From Phycomyces blakesleeanus NRRL 1555(-) (Eukaryota; Mucoromycota; Mucoromycetes; Mucorales; Phycomycetaceae), in assembly GCF_001638985.1 (NCBI RefSeq), contig NW_017265160.1, positions 421,378 to 485,377 of the forward strand: 64,000 nt of DNA, in the 5' to 3' direction. Positions within the stretch are counted from its first letter, which is position 1. Each line of letters begins with the position of its first letter. A model generated the notes under the pieces. That model saw nothing but the letters and a program-made list of their open reading frames with translations. It had not been told where the DNA came from and made no database searches. A program made the position numbers and the translations under genes. Shown here piece by piece: positions 47,911-58,507 of the stretch.

Positions 47911-49151
47911 ATGACTCAAGGTAAACTTGACCAATAACCATCTATTCCCTTTACATTTTCTGTCTTTTCTTTATTCGTATCAACTGTGTGAGAGAAACAT
48001 AATAACTAAGAATATTATCAGACAAGCTTAGAGACAAGTACAGAGAGCTCAAGAAGCGTATCCGGGATATGGAAAGCGTATGTTTGAAGATATTAGCACA
48101 TATTCTTATATATTGAACTAAAACATACACACACACACACCAGGAGAATGAAGTCCTCCAAGTGAGAATTCATAAAGCTCGCAGAGGTGTCAGGCAGCTT
48201 AAATTGGAGAGAACGTGCGTTTGTAGCTTGCAGATAATAATAATCATAACCATAAACAGATACACAAATACATATAGTGGGGATCATTATTACAGCGATT
48301 ATTTCTACGAGTAATCAACCAAAAGGGTAGACCCACTCAATACTTTTATTGTTCCTAGTGTTCTTCTTGAACGAATGGAAAGACACCAAGGCTCTTTTGG
48401 TGACAACGATCACTATGAGATTGGTTCTGATAATGGGTCTCAAGATGAATCTTATATGGTAAGCAGATTCGTTCTTTTCAACCTATTTGAGTTGGATCCC
48501 TTTTTTTGCTGTGTTTTCTTATTAGTTTTATTCTTATATAAGTTAAAATACGATCATGGAAAGCACATGGACAAGATCATCGGGAATCATGCAAAGGCGC
48601 CCCGGAAGAAAAAGGATCCAAATGCCCCCAAGGGTCCTGGTAATGTCTTCTTTCTTTTTTGTCGTTTTGAGCGTGACAAAATCAAGGATGAAAATCCCCA
48701 AGAAAGTCTTGGTGATGTAACTCGTCTCCTTGGTCTAAAGTGGAAGAGTTTATCGAAAGAAGAAAAACAGGTTAGGCACCTCAACTTATACCCCACAGCT
48801 TGTCTAACTTTTACCTTTTTTTATTATTATCCTTTACAGGTCTATTATGACATGTACAAAAAGGAACTTGACGAATACGAAGTTGCAATGAAAACATACA
48901 CAAGTGGCGTTGCAGGATTTCCAGACGTTATGGAAGAATCCACTGCATCCTCACCTGCTATTTTACAGACAGAACCTCTTTTAAATGATCCTAATCCCCA
49001 GGACTATACTGAAGATAACATGTTAATGGAAGAAGTTGGGGATGAACCCCTAGAATTAAACTTGCCCAAGTCAGAAGCAGAAGAAGAGGCAGAAGAGGCA
49101 GAAGAAGCGGAAGAAGAAGACGACGACGACGAAGAAGACCCTATCTCATAA
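47911..49151 (+). CDS. HMG-box protein, possibly Nhp10-like INO80 subunit
   Basis: Seven exons (47911-47920, 48022-48077, 48144-48214, 48296-48310, 48359-48458, 48543-48770, 48840-49151) give 263 aa. The N-terminal part is a charged coiled coil (KLRDKYRELKKRIRDMES|ENEVLQ) followed by TDYFYDVLLERMERH. A single HMG box begins DPNAPKGPGNVFFLFCRFER and continues LLGLKWKSLSKEEKQVYYD, DMYKKELDEYEVAM. The C-terminus is strongly acidic (residues ~240-263, alternating E, A and D). Coiled coil plus one HMG box plus acidic tail recalls Nhp10 of the INO80 remodeller, but this subfamily call is tentative; DNA binding is expected. Exon 4 is a 15-nt micro-exon. The exon 6 acceptor was chosen at 48542 because the nearer strong acceptor (attag, about 48525) leads to a stop. 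Confidence 0.8.
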
Positions 49152-50682
49152 GAATTGCATCACCCTATTGTTTACTTAGACTATTCATTACATTTTCATT
49201 TCTTCTTTATCTTCTTAATTATTAGTACTATATATATAGCTAATGCTCATCTTGGAAAGGAATAGGTCAACCACCAAAGAGTATTTTCCTTTAAGAATTT
49301 ATTATATCACATTTACATGAATAGTCTTTCTCCTCTCGTGCTCTTCATCATTACAATTATTATTTATCAATATGTCTGTATACACTCAAAGTTATTTCTT
49401 GGTCTACCACTTTGTATAACACAATCTTGTTAAAATCACGTTGATGAATCATTTTTTTCTTTTTAAACAAAGACATCACGCTTAGCAGAATATGAAGATA
49501 GGGAAGTACGAAAGATAAAATAGATCCAAGAGCATGACGATAAAATAAATAGCTTAGGTAATAATAATAATACAATTACTACTATTCAGTTTTGATTTAG
49601 AAAAATATCCACAGAGTATATTGCAACTTGTGGAACTTATATTTGCCGATAAAGCTTGAGTTGAAGGTAAGTGCTAATTTACAAAATACTGTGAATACTA
49701 ATAATGCTCTTGTCGTCTGAAATATTGATGACATAAATAAAGAAAAAGAAAGCTTGATTGCATCTTTTATAATGGATTTTAGTTGGAATTTTATAAATGT
49801 ATTTATTTAAAAAGGACCGTAATGTTCTGTTAGATACACTAACTGTAAAAAATATATAAGACCATAACGAACTTTAATTGTTTTATCTTAATTTTCATTC
49901 TTATATATCTTTGTTCTTGAGCACAAAGATAATCCCAGCAGAAATGCAAAATATTAAGCTTGTCCAACAAGTAAACTCCCAAGAATACAACTTCCAAGAC
50001 ACTCCACTAGATATTTATTATTCCAGTGTATAAAAATGTAGAAAATTGATTTCTAAATTCTGCCTAGCAGACTTCTCATGGAGATAGAGTAGTAAATTAA
50101 TACTAAGCCTAAAGACTTTCACAGACTACTTTATTGAAACATAATACAGACCAAGGGGAAAAAGTTTTGATAACTGCCAAAGTCTGATATATACCCTTTC
50201 ATTAGTAAAACACTGTTTTCTTGCAACTATAAAAACCTTTCATTCAGCTAAAGCGTGTGCATGAATTAGAACTATACAAGTCCTGAATATCTTGCTCCAA
50301 GTTTAAAGATAGAGAAGTATATATTTCATGAGCGGATATCGAAATTTATTAAGACTTTTGCCCTATGTCTGTAAATTACAAGCGTTCTTTGTTATTTTGT
50401 ATTTTGACCTTCTCTTACTCGGTTCTTTCAACAGCATCATAATGGCTTGAGACAAGATTTATCATTTTTTTATTTGTTCTCATACCAGAATAATGTTGGT
50501 GCTAAACACAGTTTATTAGTCTTACACAGATACGCTCAATTGTTATAGATCAAGAGCTTACTTTCTAGTATGAGTTTCACGTAATCATAACGCGTGACTG
50601 TGGATTATAGTCTCCCCTCCCCCCTCCCCCCTCCCTTTTACTTTGGTTTAGTAAGTTTAAGAGCCATGGGTACCAAACTAAC
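49152..50682. other. intergenic, AT-rich
   Basis: No gene was seen over 1.5 kb, except that a strong C-tract lies at 50613-50636 just before the next gene. Confidence 0.5.
50613..50636 (-). promoter_or_regulatory. C-rich tract, G-quadruplex candidate on the minus strand
   Basis: The plus strand has four C-runs of 3-6 bases separated by single T bases (ccccTccccccTccccccTccc). The complementary strand therefore has four G-runs with one-base loops, the most stable kind of G-quadruplex motif. It lies about 45 bp before the start codon of the next gene, so it could affect its transcription or, if transcribed, form an i-motif/C-rich leader. Confidence 0.6.
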
Positions 50683-51954
50683 ATGTTACGACTCACACAA
50701 AGACGATTAACCTCCCGGTTATATTCAACAAGCCATGAACACAAAATATACGCGCTTCCATTCAAGCTTGATCAAAGCAAGGTACCAGAAATTGTTCATT
50801 TGGCCTCCTATGTGAGCGAGCACAAATTTCTCGCGTTTTTCAAGATTCTGAAGGGTGTAAGTGAAAAAGATAATACCAAGATGTATACTTTACAGTGTAA
50901 GCTAATTTTCATACAGATGTTTCAAAAAAAAATCCCTCATGTTGAAGCATCAGCCAAGTCAATTGAAGTACGCATGGCATACATGCCGATGTGGTACTAC
51001 GACATGGCCGTCTCTGCAGACGTCATACCCCTCGATACTTCTGGTGACAAGGAAACCACCTTAAAGCGTATGGGACCAGAGAGACAAGCACTTGGGATTG
51101 GAATAGACTGTTACTGGCCTGGCCATACTTGGTCTCCTATGTCTTATTTGAGTTTCGGACAGCCAGGAATGTTGAAGAAAGCTGATCTGGTACCGTTCAC
51201 AAACGAAATGGTTGGTGAAGATGTACAGGTCCTTCCATTTACCGTAAGTCCTCTTGAGGACCTGGCACCAAACGTATCGGCGCTGGAGAATCTAGAACTA
51301 GAGTCTAAAGTCTTAAAAGGGACTTGGACGATTAAAAATCCCAAACTGGCCTTCAGTGCATGCTATCCTATCTACTGGCCAGTTTATATTGCCCAATTCC
51401 AAACTGAACACACTGAAAATAAGCCAACAACAGTGGTAATCGGAGGGCACAGTCCTCATCCGCCCATATACAAGTGGGATGAGTCCAAGAGTGGCCCTGA
51501 GCAGTGGATTAATAACGGTCCTTGGCTCAACCTCGAAGTAACTGAACATTCGTGGCAAATGAATTTTGGCGGATCACCCATGGCTCAATTATTACAAAAG
51601 TACCACGATAACGTTGTTGGAAATTTCTCTCCCACTAAAGTTGATTGGGCTGAAAAGAGAATACAACCTTATCCGGTCTACCATGAGCAGAACAAGAAGT
51701 ATCTAAAGCAGCTCTTCAAGGTGTGGGCCCAGCAAAACATGCTTACCCAATTAGGAACAATGAAGGACGATGAATTAACCATTGGTGTTGGGGACTCCAA
51801 ATTCCAATTTAAAAAGGCTGGCGACTTTAGAAAAGACATTGAGAAAAAAGTTGGGGATGAATTAGAAGTACTTGAGGAAGTAGAACCAGAGTGGCTTCGA
51901 GATTATGTAATTGAGCAAAGGCAGAAAAAAGATGCTTTGAAAGATTCAGAATAA
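50683..51954 (+). CDS. unknown protein with mitochondrial targeting signal
   Basis: A 423-codon frame from ATG 50683, or 403 aa if a 60-nt intron (50857-50916, GTAAGT...CATACAG) is removed. The N-terminus MLRLTQRRLTSRLYSTSHEH is rich in Arg, Ser and Leu without acids, and ends in a plausible cleavage region, a typical mitochondrial presequence. I do not recognise the family. The body is soluble, with motifs such as AYMPMWYYDMAVSADV, DCYWPGHTWSPMSYLSFG and ACYPIYWPVYIAQFQ, and a charged C-terminal helix. The intron length is a multiple of three and it has no stop in frame, so both isoforms are open. An out-of-frame ATG at 50666 opens a 14-codon overlapping uORF. A mitochondrial ribosomal protein gene follows closely on the same strand (138 bp). 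Confidence 0.78.
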   Translation: MLRLTQRRLTSRLYSTSHEHKIYALPFKLDQSKVPEIVHLASYVSEHKFLAFFKILKGVSEKDNTKMYTLQCKLIFIQMFQKKIPHVEASAKSIEVRMAYMPMWYYDMAVSADVIPLDTSGDKETTLKRMGPERQALGIGIDCYWPGHTWSPMSYLSFGQPGMLKKADLVPFTNEMVGEDVQVLPFTVSPLEDLAPNVSALENLELESKVLKGTWTIKNPKLAFSACYPIYWPVYIAQFQTEHTENKPTTVVIGGHSPHPPIYKWDESKSGPEQWINNGPWLNLEVTEHSWQMNFGGSPMAQLLQKYHDNVVGNFSPTKVDWAEKRIQPYPVYHEQNKKYLKQLFKVWAQQNMLTQLGTMKDDELTIGVGDSKFQFKKAGDFRKDIEKKVGDELEVLEEVEPEWLRDYVIEQRQKKDALKDSE

Positions 51955-52091
51955 AAATTGAAATTGCCGGATATCACCGGGACTTAAAAGTGACGCGCTT
52001 TCAACAAAGCCACTATGATTTCTCTAGGTACCCCTATCCTGTCTGTCTCTTTTTACTTCATTTAAAAAAAAAGTCCCAACCATTGCCAATC

Positions 52092-52719
52092 ATGTTCTCG
52101 ACCGCCCTCAAGAGCGTGGGTGTTTTGACAGCATCAGCAACACGGGGTGAGATTTTTTTTATGCTTGAAAAAGCATCGCGACAATAAAACAACCAAACTG
52201 ACAAAACCCCTTGTACAATTGTTGTTGTTTAGCTGTCAGCTTCAACACAGGTAAGACTTACACCAGACAGTACAATTCGTCTCATTCCCAACTTTTTTTT
52301 TAGCTTTTACTCGTAGTATACAGACTTCAGCTGCAATTGATACCACCACGAAAACCTCATTACAGAAATTACGCGAACAGCTTCACTACTACGCAATTGC
52401 AGAGGTAGCCGGACGCCCCTTTTTGATTACCCAGAACGATAAATTGGTTGTCAATCGTTTAAAAGACGTAAATGTGGGGGATGTTCTCAAGCTTGACCGT
52501 GTTCGTGAGCTCGGAAGCAAGGACTATACTCTCAAGGGCGCACCATATGTAAACGAGGCTTTCTTTGATATCAGTGCCACCGTTATTGAGCACCCAAAGA
52601 GCAAGCTTATCCAGATCGTTAAAAAGAAGAGAAGAAAGAACTACAAGCGTACAATCGAGCATAAGCAGACCCACACCGTCTTGAGAATCTCAAAGGTGGA
52701 TATTAATGCATTGGATTGA
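52092..52719 (+). CDS. MRPL49: mitochondrial large-subunit ribosomal protein bL21m
   Basis: Three exons (52092-52146, 52233-52250, 52304-52719) give 162 aa. The N-terminus MFSTALKSVGVLTASATRG plus the following AVSFNT|AFTRSIQTSAA is a mitochondrial presequence. The L21 domain reads YYAIAEVAGRPFLITQNDKL, VNVGDVLKLDRV and VIEHPKSKLIQIVKKKRRKN with YKRTIEHKQTHTVLRI, matching the bacterial bL21 core, including the basic loop that contacts rRNA. Exon 2 is only 18 nt (encoding most of AVSFNT) and could be skipped without changing frame. The yeast equivalent is Mrpl49. The preceding gene also has a mitochondrial presequence. Confidence 0.9.
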
Positions 52720-53006
52720 AAATAAAAACAAAAAAATAGATGACAATGCGTATTATTTATATTACAATGGGGTTGTATGATGATGACGTGCATTAAACCA
52801 AAAGAAGGGGGAGAGGAGGGAAATAGAGGAGAAACAACCATGTGGATAAGTATGTATCGGAATGCATTGGGCTGTGTTTGTATAGCAAAAATTGACAATT
52901 AAATGTCTTAGCTAGGAGAAGACATAAAGTATAAAATATCTATGAAGCAAACAAAAAGAGCTTTCAATCTTTCTTTCTCCCTACATCATTCTCATTGTTT
53001 ATTATC

Positions 53007-53405
53007 ATGACAGCACACATCTTAAAATATATATTCTATGGTGTACTTGACCAAGCTTGTAAAGCAGCTACACAGAACTCAGCTATAACGATAATGAAGA
53101 ATATTGCATTTGTACTGACAGTGACTAATGGCTGGTCCATGTTTTATGCCAATGTAATCTCGAAAGGACCGAAGCAGGCATTTCGAGAACTAATGTTTCG
53201 TAGCAAATCGGTAATATTTTGGCTGCTCTATTTATTCATTCATTCGTTTATTTTTAATTCCACAAACTAATAAGTGATACAGATTGCTTCCAAATCATTC
53301 GACAATATTCGCTTTCCCAGAGGCAACTCGCCCAACAAAAGCATTGATAATATTGATAATACCGATACTCAATCTCCAATTGAGGAAATCAATGGTCCAG
53401 CATAG
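53007..53405 (+). CDS. unknown 108-aa protein, possible membrane segment
   Basis: Two exons (53007-53210, 53283-53405) join to 108 aa. Residues about 25-45 (IKN-type MKNIAFVLTVTNGWSMFYAN) could be one membrane-associated helix; an amphipathic N-terminal segment (MTAHILKYIFYGVLDQACKA) and an Arg/Lys patch (FRELMFRSKS) follow the pattern of small organelle membrane proteins. The C-terminus is Asn/Asp-rich and disordered. Consensus GTAATA donor and TACAG acceptor support the intron. No family was recognised. Confidence 0.6.
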
Positions 53406-54966
53406 ATTTATTTACCTTTAATTGTTTGATAGTATCGATAATTGTTTCTTAATATATATATATATATTGTAGACTGTAAGAATTGAGTGATACAGTATCT
53501 ATCCAACTAGACTTTCTTCCCACCAAATTAACACAATTAAATAAATATTTAAATAACTCCTTTATTTTTACTGGTGGTAAAATACCTTTCATAGAATTTT
53601 TAAAGAAGTTCTTAGGTACTAGGATCAAATGATCAATTTTTCTTTAGACCGAGTATAGTCAAGACAACACCTGGATTCAAAACCCTTCTAATATTCTTCC
53701 CCTCGCCATCTTTTAAAAGTAAAAAGTGTACGTAATATCTCCTAGGGCATATTGGATTTATCCTAACCCTTAATAAATTCCAGGATGGTCTAGTATAGCT
53801 TTCTGGTAGAATAAAAAGAATCCCTGTTTTCTCCTTTTGCTAATTTGTAGAATAAATCAAATAAATAATCTCTTTTCCAGAAGTGAGGAATTTTTATACC
53901 GCCTGTCAACTTGGAATTTTGAATATATAGGAAGTACTATACATGTCGTTGTACAATTAGAGTAAATACTAATCTTTTACGTACATTCGATTTATTTGGT
54001 CAAAGAAGTATTGGATTTCATAATAGACTTTTTGAAATACTGGTCTTTGTATGCTCTCTCTCTCTATATATATGATAAGCACAACAATTCAATTATCTAA
54101 TATATCAACCACCCTCATAAAGAATAAATTGTAAGTATCATTTCTGCAATCCAAAATATATGTACTGTTTATCAAGTCTAGACTTTGCCAAATAGGCTGT
54201 TAAAATTTTGATAATTCCTTCATTCATAGTCTAGGAAACAATTAATAAGGACAATCAAATCAATACTTTATTAATATATTCCGTATACTATGTTGTGTTA
54301 TGATACAATATGTTATGCTATGTTATGCTATGTAATATGTTATATTATATATATATATATATATTCGGCTTTAATGATATAATTTCGATATTCAACACAC
54401 ATATAAATCATTTAGGTTAAATAGCTTAAAATGTAGGTTCAAATTAAACTGAGCATAAATTGAGAACAATTGAAGGAGAGTCTCTACCCATTTCTAATAT
54501 ATATATAAACAATATATTTTGATAATTGTAAGGAATTATCCATACATGCCCTAAATTATGCTTTTCGCAAAATAAACGCTTGCTACAAAGTCACTGTCTT
54601 CTATAAATGAGTCTAAATATCTCTATCATTTAATACTATCATTTAATAATTCAGTCCTTACGAACATCTTAAACTACCTATCCTTCGTTTTGTTATTGGG
54701 GTTTATCAACGTCGATCTTATACTTTCTAGATATATAACCAAAGTAATAAAACATAGTCAATATATCACTAGATTTATACAATTCTGTGTAATATATAAC
54801 ATTTAGAATGATTACTTTTTACAAGACCTGCTATTTACTTATAATAATAAAAAAATACGAGAAAATTTCACACAAGCATGTTTCTCAATACATAATAACA
54901 AATTTAATTTATAAAAGTTATAGAAGTTATATATATATATATATATATATTACTTCTGTCTATTCC
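53406..54966. other. intergenic, AT-rich
   Basis: 1.56 kb between the small gene and the 3' end of the SDR gene. TA runs at about 53455-53467, 54343-54364 and 54931-54950; a TATGTTATGC-type short repeat at about 54290-54345. No gene seen. Confidence 0.5.
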
Positions 54967-56127
54967 TTAAGAAGATCGGTAGACAGTACGGGCACCAGAC
55001 TGGTTTGTGGGGAAAACTATCAAGCTTAATTGATAAGTATTCAGAAAACACATATTTATTCTCGATATTACCCAGCATATCACAAATATTAACGTGGGGA
55101 GGACGTGAAGCAGTAAAGGTGACAAGTTCAGCTATATATATGATATTAGTTATTGTAAGCTTCCCTCAATTACCCAAAACTTACCAATATCTCGTCCCAC
55201 CAAAGGTTGGATTCCCTTGTACACCCCATCGGCTTTTTGTTTATCGCCACCGAAACGAACAGTCGAAAATTCGGTATTGACCATACCAGGACAAATAAGA
55301 CTTACTCGAATTGGGGTATCAATTAATTCATGTAAGAGGGCTCTAGTTATAGCCTCCACTGCATGCTTTGAAGCTAGATACAAAGTGAGTTAATGTACTC
55401 CTACAAAATAAGTTTGCATACCACAGTATATGCTTCCTCCTGGGTAGCTCTCTTTGCCAGCCACAGATCCAAGGTTAATTATATGCCCTCTTTGGTTCTT
55501 CTTCATTATAGGTAATACGGCCTGAGTGAGGAAAGTAAGTCCTTTAACGTTTGTGTTAAACATGATATCGTAAGCCTCTTCCGTGACCTCAGCTAGGGGA
55601 TCCATGCCAATGACAAGTCCAGCATTATTCACAAGCACGTCTATATTGTCTCGCAAATCATCCGGCATATGCGACATCGCATTTTCGATAGACGTCTTTT
55701 GGCTTACGTCCAAAGACAGAGTGTGGATCTTGATAGATTCATACTTGTTCATTAATTCATTCTTGAGAGCATCCAATCGATCAGTACGTCTAGCAGCGAG
55801 GATCTAAAATGATATGTTATGAGTCGAAGGCGTGGGAATTCATCCAAGTAATTACCAAGTTAGACCCTTCACTTGCAAATTCTCGGGCACACGATTCTCC
55901 AATCCCTGCTGATGCACCTGTACTGGATATATTTCATAAAGAATAAATATATTGTATAAAGAATAAGGGCAATAGTTTGAATAGTTTCCAAGGTGTTAAC
56001 AGAATTATTTAACTTACATCATAACATTCTTTCCTACAAGTCTGCCCCGGGTATAGAAGCGCTGATAGATAGAGAGAGAAATAGGCGAGAGTTTTGGGAC
56101 AAACTGCTTAAGAGCCACACCAAACAT
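54967..56127 (-). CDS. short-chain dehydrogenase/reductase, YMR226C/YdfG-like
   Basis: Six exons (56127-56018, 55922-55856, 55803-55422, 55373-55185, 55131-55072, 55016-54967) give 285 aa. The NADP-binding motif MITGASAGIGESCAREFA is rebuilt across intron 1; ILAARRTDRLDALKNEL follows, then the active-site region DVLVNNAGL, INLGSVAG and YCASKH with catalytic Ser-Tyr-Lys. The C-terminus SRPPHVNICDMLVFPTNQSG is the signature ending of the YMR226C/YdfG group, NADP-dependent 3-hydroxy acid (serine/threonine) dehydrogenases. The ~35-residue N-terminal extension (MFGVALKQFVPKLSPISLSI) is hydrophobic/basic and could be a targeting sequence. It is head-to-head with PEX14, with only 198 bp between the start codons. 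Confidence 0.88.
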
Positions 56128-56325
56128 CGAAAAGAAAGTGAAGTCTACAGTGCTTGCATACAAGATGTTTAAAAGGCAGAAAGACAGACTGTGGATGACG
56201 CATTCTCAAAATTGATGCTCTCTTTGAAATCTCCACCAGAACAGGTCCATGTGAAAAATAGGATTTTGTCAGCGGATATTTGAAGTGAATACCCCGCATT
56301 CTGTTCTTCCCTCCAACACTTCAAC
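56128..56325. promoter_or_regulatory. shared SDR/PEX14 upstream region
   Basis: The 198 bp between two divergent start codons must contain both core promoters, so this is a bidirectional promoter. No TATA box is obvious. Confidence 0.6.
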
Positions 56326-57403
56326 ATGCGTGAGGATCTCATCACTTCGGCAATCTCGTTTTTGTCAGACCCCAAAGTCCAGTCTGCCCCACTTGCAAAA
56401 AAAGTGTCATTTCTGGAATCCAAGGGAATGACCTCTGAAGAAATAGAAGAGGCCATGGCACGGTCTAGTGGAAAGGTAGCCACTTCTTCGGTACCTTCTT
56501 CTGTCGGTATTCCTCAGGGTCCAGGAATGCATGTTAGTGGTCCAATGGTAATGCAGCCACCTCCTGTACCTCAGAGACCTTCTTATGATTGGAGAGACAT
56601 ATTTATTGCTGCAGTATTGGCAGGTGGTGTTGGATATGGTGTCTGGACATTGGCCAAGGTAAAAAAAAAAGACGCACTAATTTATTTGATAGAAGAAATT
56701 GTGCTTATGTAATTATTTTTGCTTAGCGACTTTTTGGCCCTTGGTTTAAAGTTCCCACACAAAAAGAACTCGAGGAAGACAAGGAGAAACTAGATGCCCA
56801 GTTCCAAGCAGTAGAGGACTCTCTAAAGGATATCAAAGAACAGACAAACGATGCTCTGGATACCGTTTCATCACAATCCAAGAAAGTAGATGAAAGTATA
56901 GTCAGTCTTGAGGGTGTCTTGAGAGACCTTAAGCAAGGTGATCTCTCGCGAGAAGAAGAATTCAAGACTATCAAGGGTGATGTTGAGGCATTAAAAGAGC
57001 TTGTACCAAAGGTAACTTTGTCACTATAATTTCTTTCCTGACTCTCTTTCTTTACCTGCAGATGCTGGATCGTAATAAGGAGTCTCAGGGACTCATTCTC
57101 AACGATCTCCAGACTGAGATCAAGTCTTTAAAGTCCCTTTTGCTCAGTCGTCGTCCCACCAACGGAGCTTCATCGTTGCTTGAACAGGGATCAAGCACAC
57201 CTGTATCTCCAGTACACACATCTACTTCAGCCATTGACACCACTCCTGTTGGCCTCTCTCCTCGCCTCTCAGCTGCCTTCAGTTCAAGTCCCCGTGCTGG
57301 AATTCCTTCCTGGCAGATTGCAGCAGCAGCAAAGTCAACCTCAGCTGCAGATCCCAAGCCTACCATTGCAACTGCTGAAAATGCCACTTCTACCGAGAAC
57401 TAA
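56326..57403 (+). CDS. PEX14: peroxisomal docking protein Pex14
   Basis: Three exons (56326-56658, 56727-57011, 57062-57403) give 319 aa. The N-terminal Pex14 domain begins MREDLITSAISFLSDPKVQ and continues PLAKKVSFLESKGMTSEEIE; this small helical domain binds WxxxF/Y motifs of Pex5. A Pro-rich stretch (MQPPPVPQRPSYDW) follows, then a hydrophobic helix (IFIAAVLAGGVGYGVW), then a long coiled coil through exon 2 and the start of exon 3, and a disordered Ser/Ala/Pro-rich tail. Pex14 docks cargo receptors at the peroxisome membrane. Size and domain order match the family. Confidence 0.93.
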
Positions 57404-57705
57404 ACAATTCTATTAAAAGAAAAAAGCATTTGCAATACACTTATCTTTTATATAAACCTCAATACACATACATACAAACTAAAATAAGGGCTATATATAT
57501 ATCTTCTCTCTTTCCCTTTTTATTTCTATCTAATCATAGTAGCCATAAGTCTGGTAATTGAGCTCGATTGCAACGGAGTTGAATGCTAGTTTGACAGCAA
57601 TAATGCAAACGAAAAACGGTGGCTTTGCTCTTCTTTATTCCACATTATTTTTTCGCCAATGTTGTACCTTTGTGTTTTCCAAAAAATAAAGATAAATATA
57701 AAAAT

Positions 57706-58507
57706 ATGGTTAGGTAAGGGTTTTTTTTCAGCTATTAATCGCATTATAATATACTAATTAATGTACACAGCTTTCAATGTGACGGTTGCAGCGATGTAGT
57801 AAAGAAGCCTAAGCTTAACCAGCATGGCCAGAGATGCCGTGCAACATTTACCTGCATTGATTGTTCCACTACTTTTATGGGCTATGATTATCAATCTCAC
57901 ACCTCTTGCATCACCGAAGCAGAAAAGTATCAAAAGGCTCTCTACAAAGGAAAGAAGGTGCGTGACTACGATACAAATATTTATATAGTTTGGTTTTTTG
58001 ATTAACTTTAATTGTATTTTAGGCTGTACCCCAAAAAGCTGCTACTCCTAAATCCACCCCTGCTGCTGTCACAAAGCCAGTTTCACTTGTTGAACAATTA
58101 AAGCAGAAGAAGGCAGAATCCGAGGAGCCTTCTGAAGAAACCAAAAAGCGCAAATCATCAGACGAATTAAAAGATGCAGCAAAGAAGCAAAAATCGACTG
58201 AATGGAGCTTAACCGAAATCAGCAGCGACATGGCTGAGAACATGGAATTTGCCTTGAAACATGTCTTGAAGGAGGTGAGATGTTGTATAAAATTTTGCTG
58301 TGAATAGAAAATAACTGATGTAAATGTATGAACGTTAAATAGAACTCTTTATCACTCAATGATGCCCGTAAAAAAGCATTAGAGCTGATTGAGAACCACC
58401 CAAAATCATCATTGAGCAAGTCCGAGAAGAAGGATCTCAAAAAGCAGTTTGATAAGTCTCTTCAAATTACTTTGGAAAACAACACTCTTACACTGAAGAG
58501 AAAGTAA
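57706..58507 (+). CDS. LYAR-type C2HC zinc finger protein
   Basis: Four exons (57706-57713, 57771-57957, 58023-58274, 58343-58507) give 203 aa. The first exon is 8 nt (ATGGTTAG). The N-terminus MVSFQCDGCSDVVKKPKLNQ then HGQRCRATFTCIDC then FMGYDYQSHTSCITEAEKYQ is the LYAR/YCR087C-A zinc finger (two C2HC units). The rest is Lys/Glu/Ser-rich, with KKRKSSDELKDAAKKQK as a probable nuclear signal and a C-terminal helical segment. LYAR proteins are nucleolar and are linked to rRNA synthesis or ribosome assembly; this role is inferred by family. Confidence 0.88.

Noticed and set aside
48526..48542. Stronger-looking acceptor (tgttttcttattag) for HMG exon 6
   Set aside because: It leads to a stop within seven codons at the required phase; the weaker acceptor at 48542 keeps the frame.
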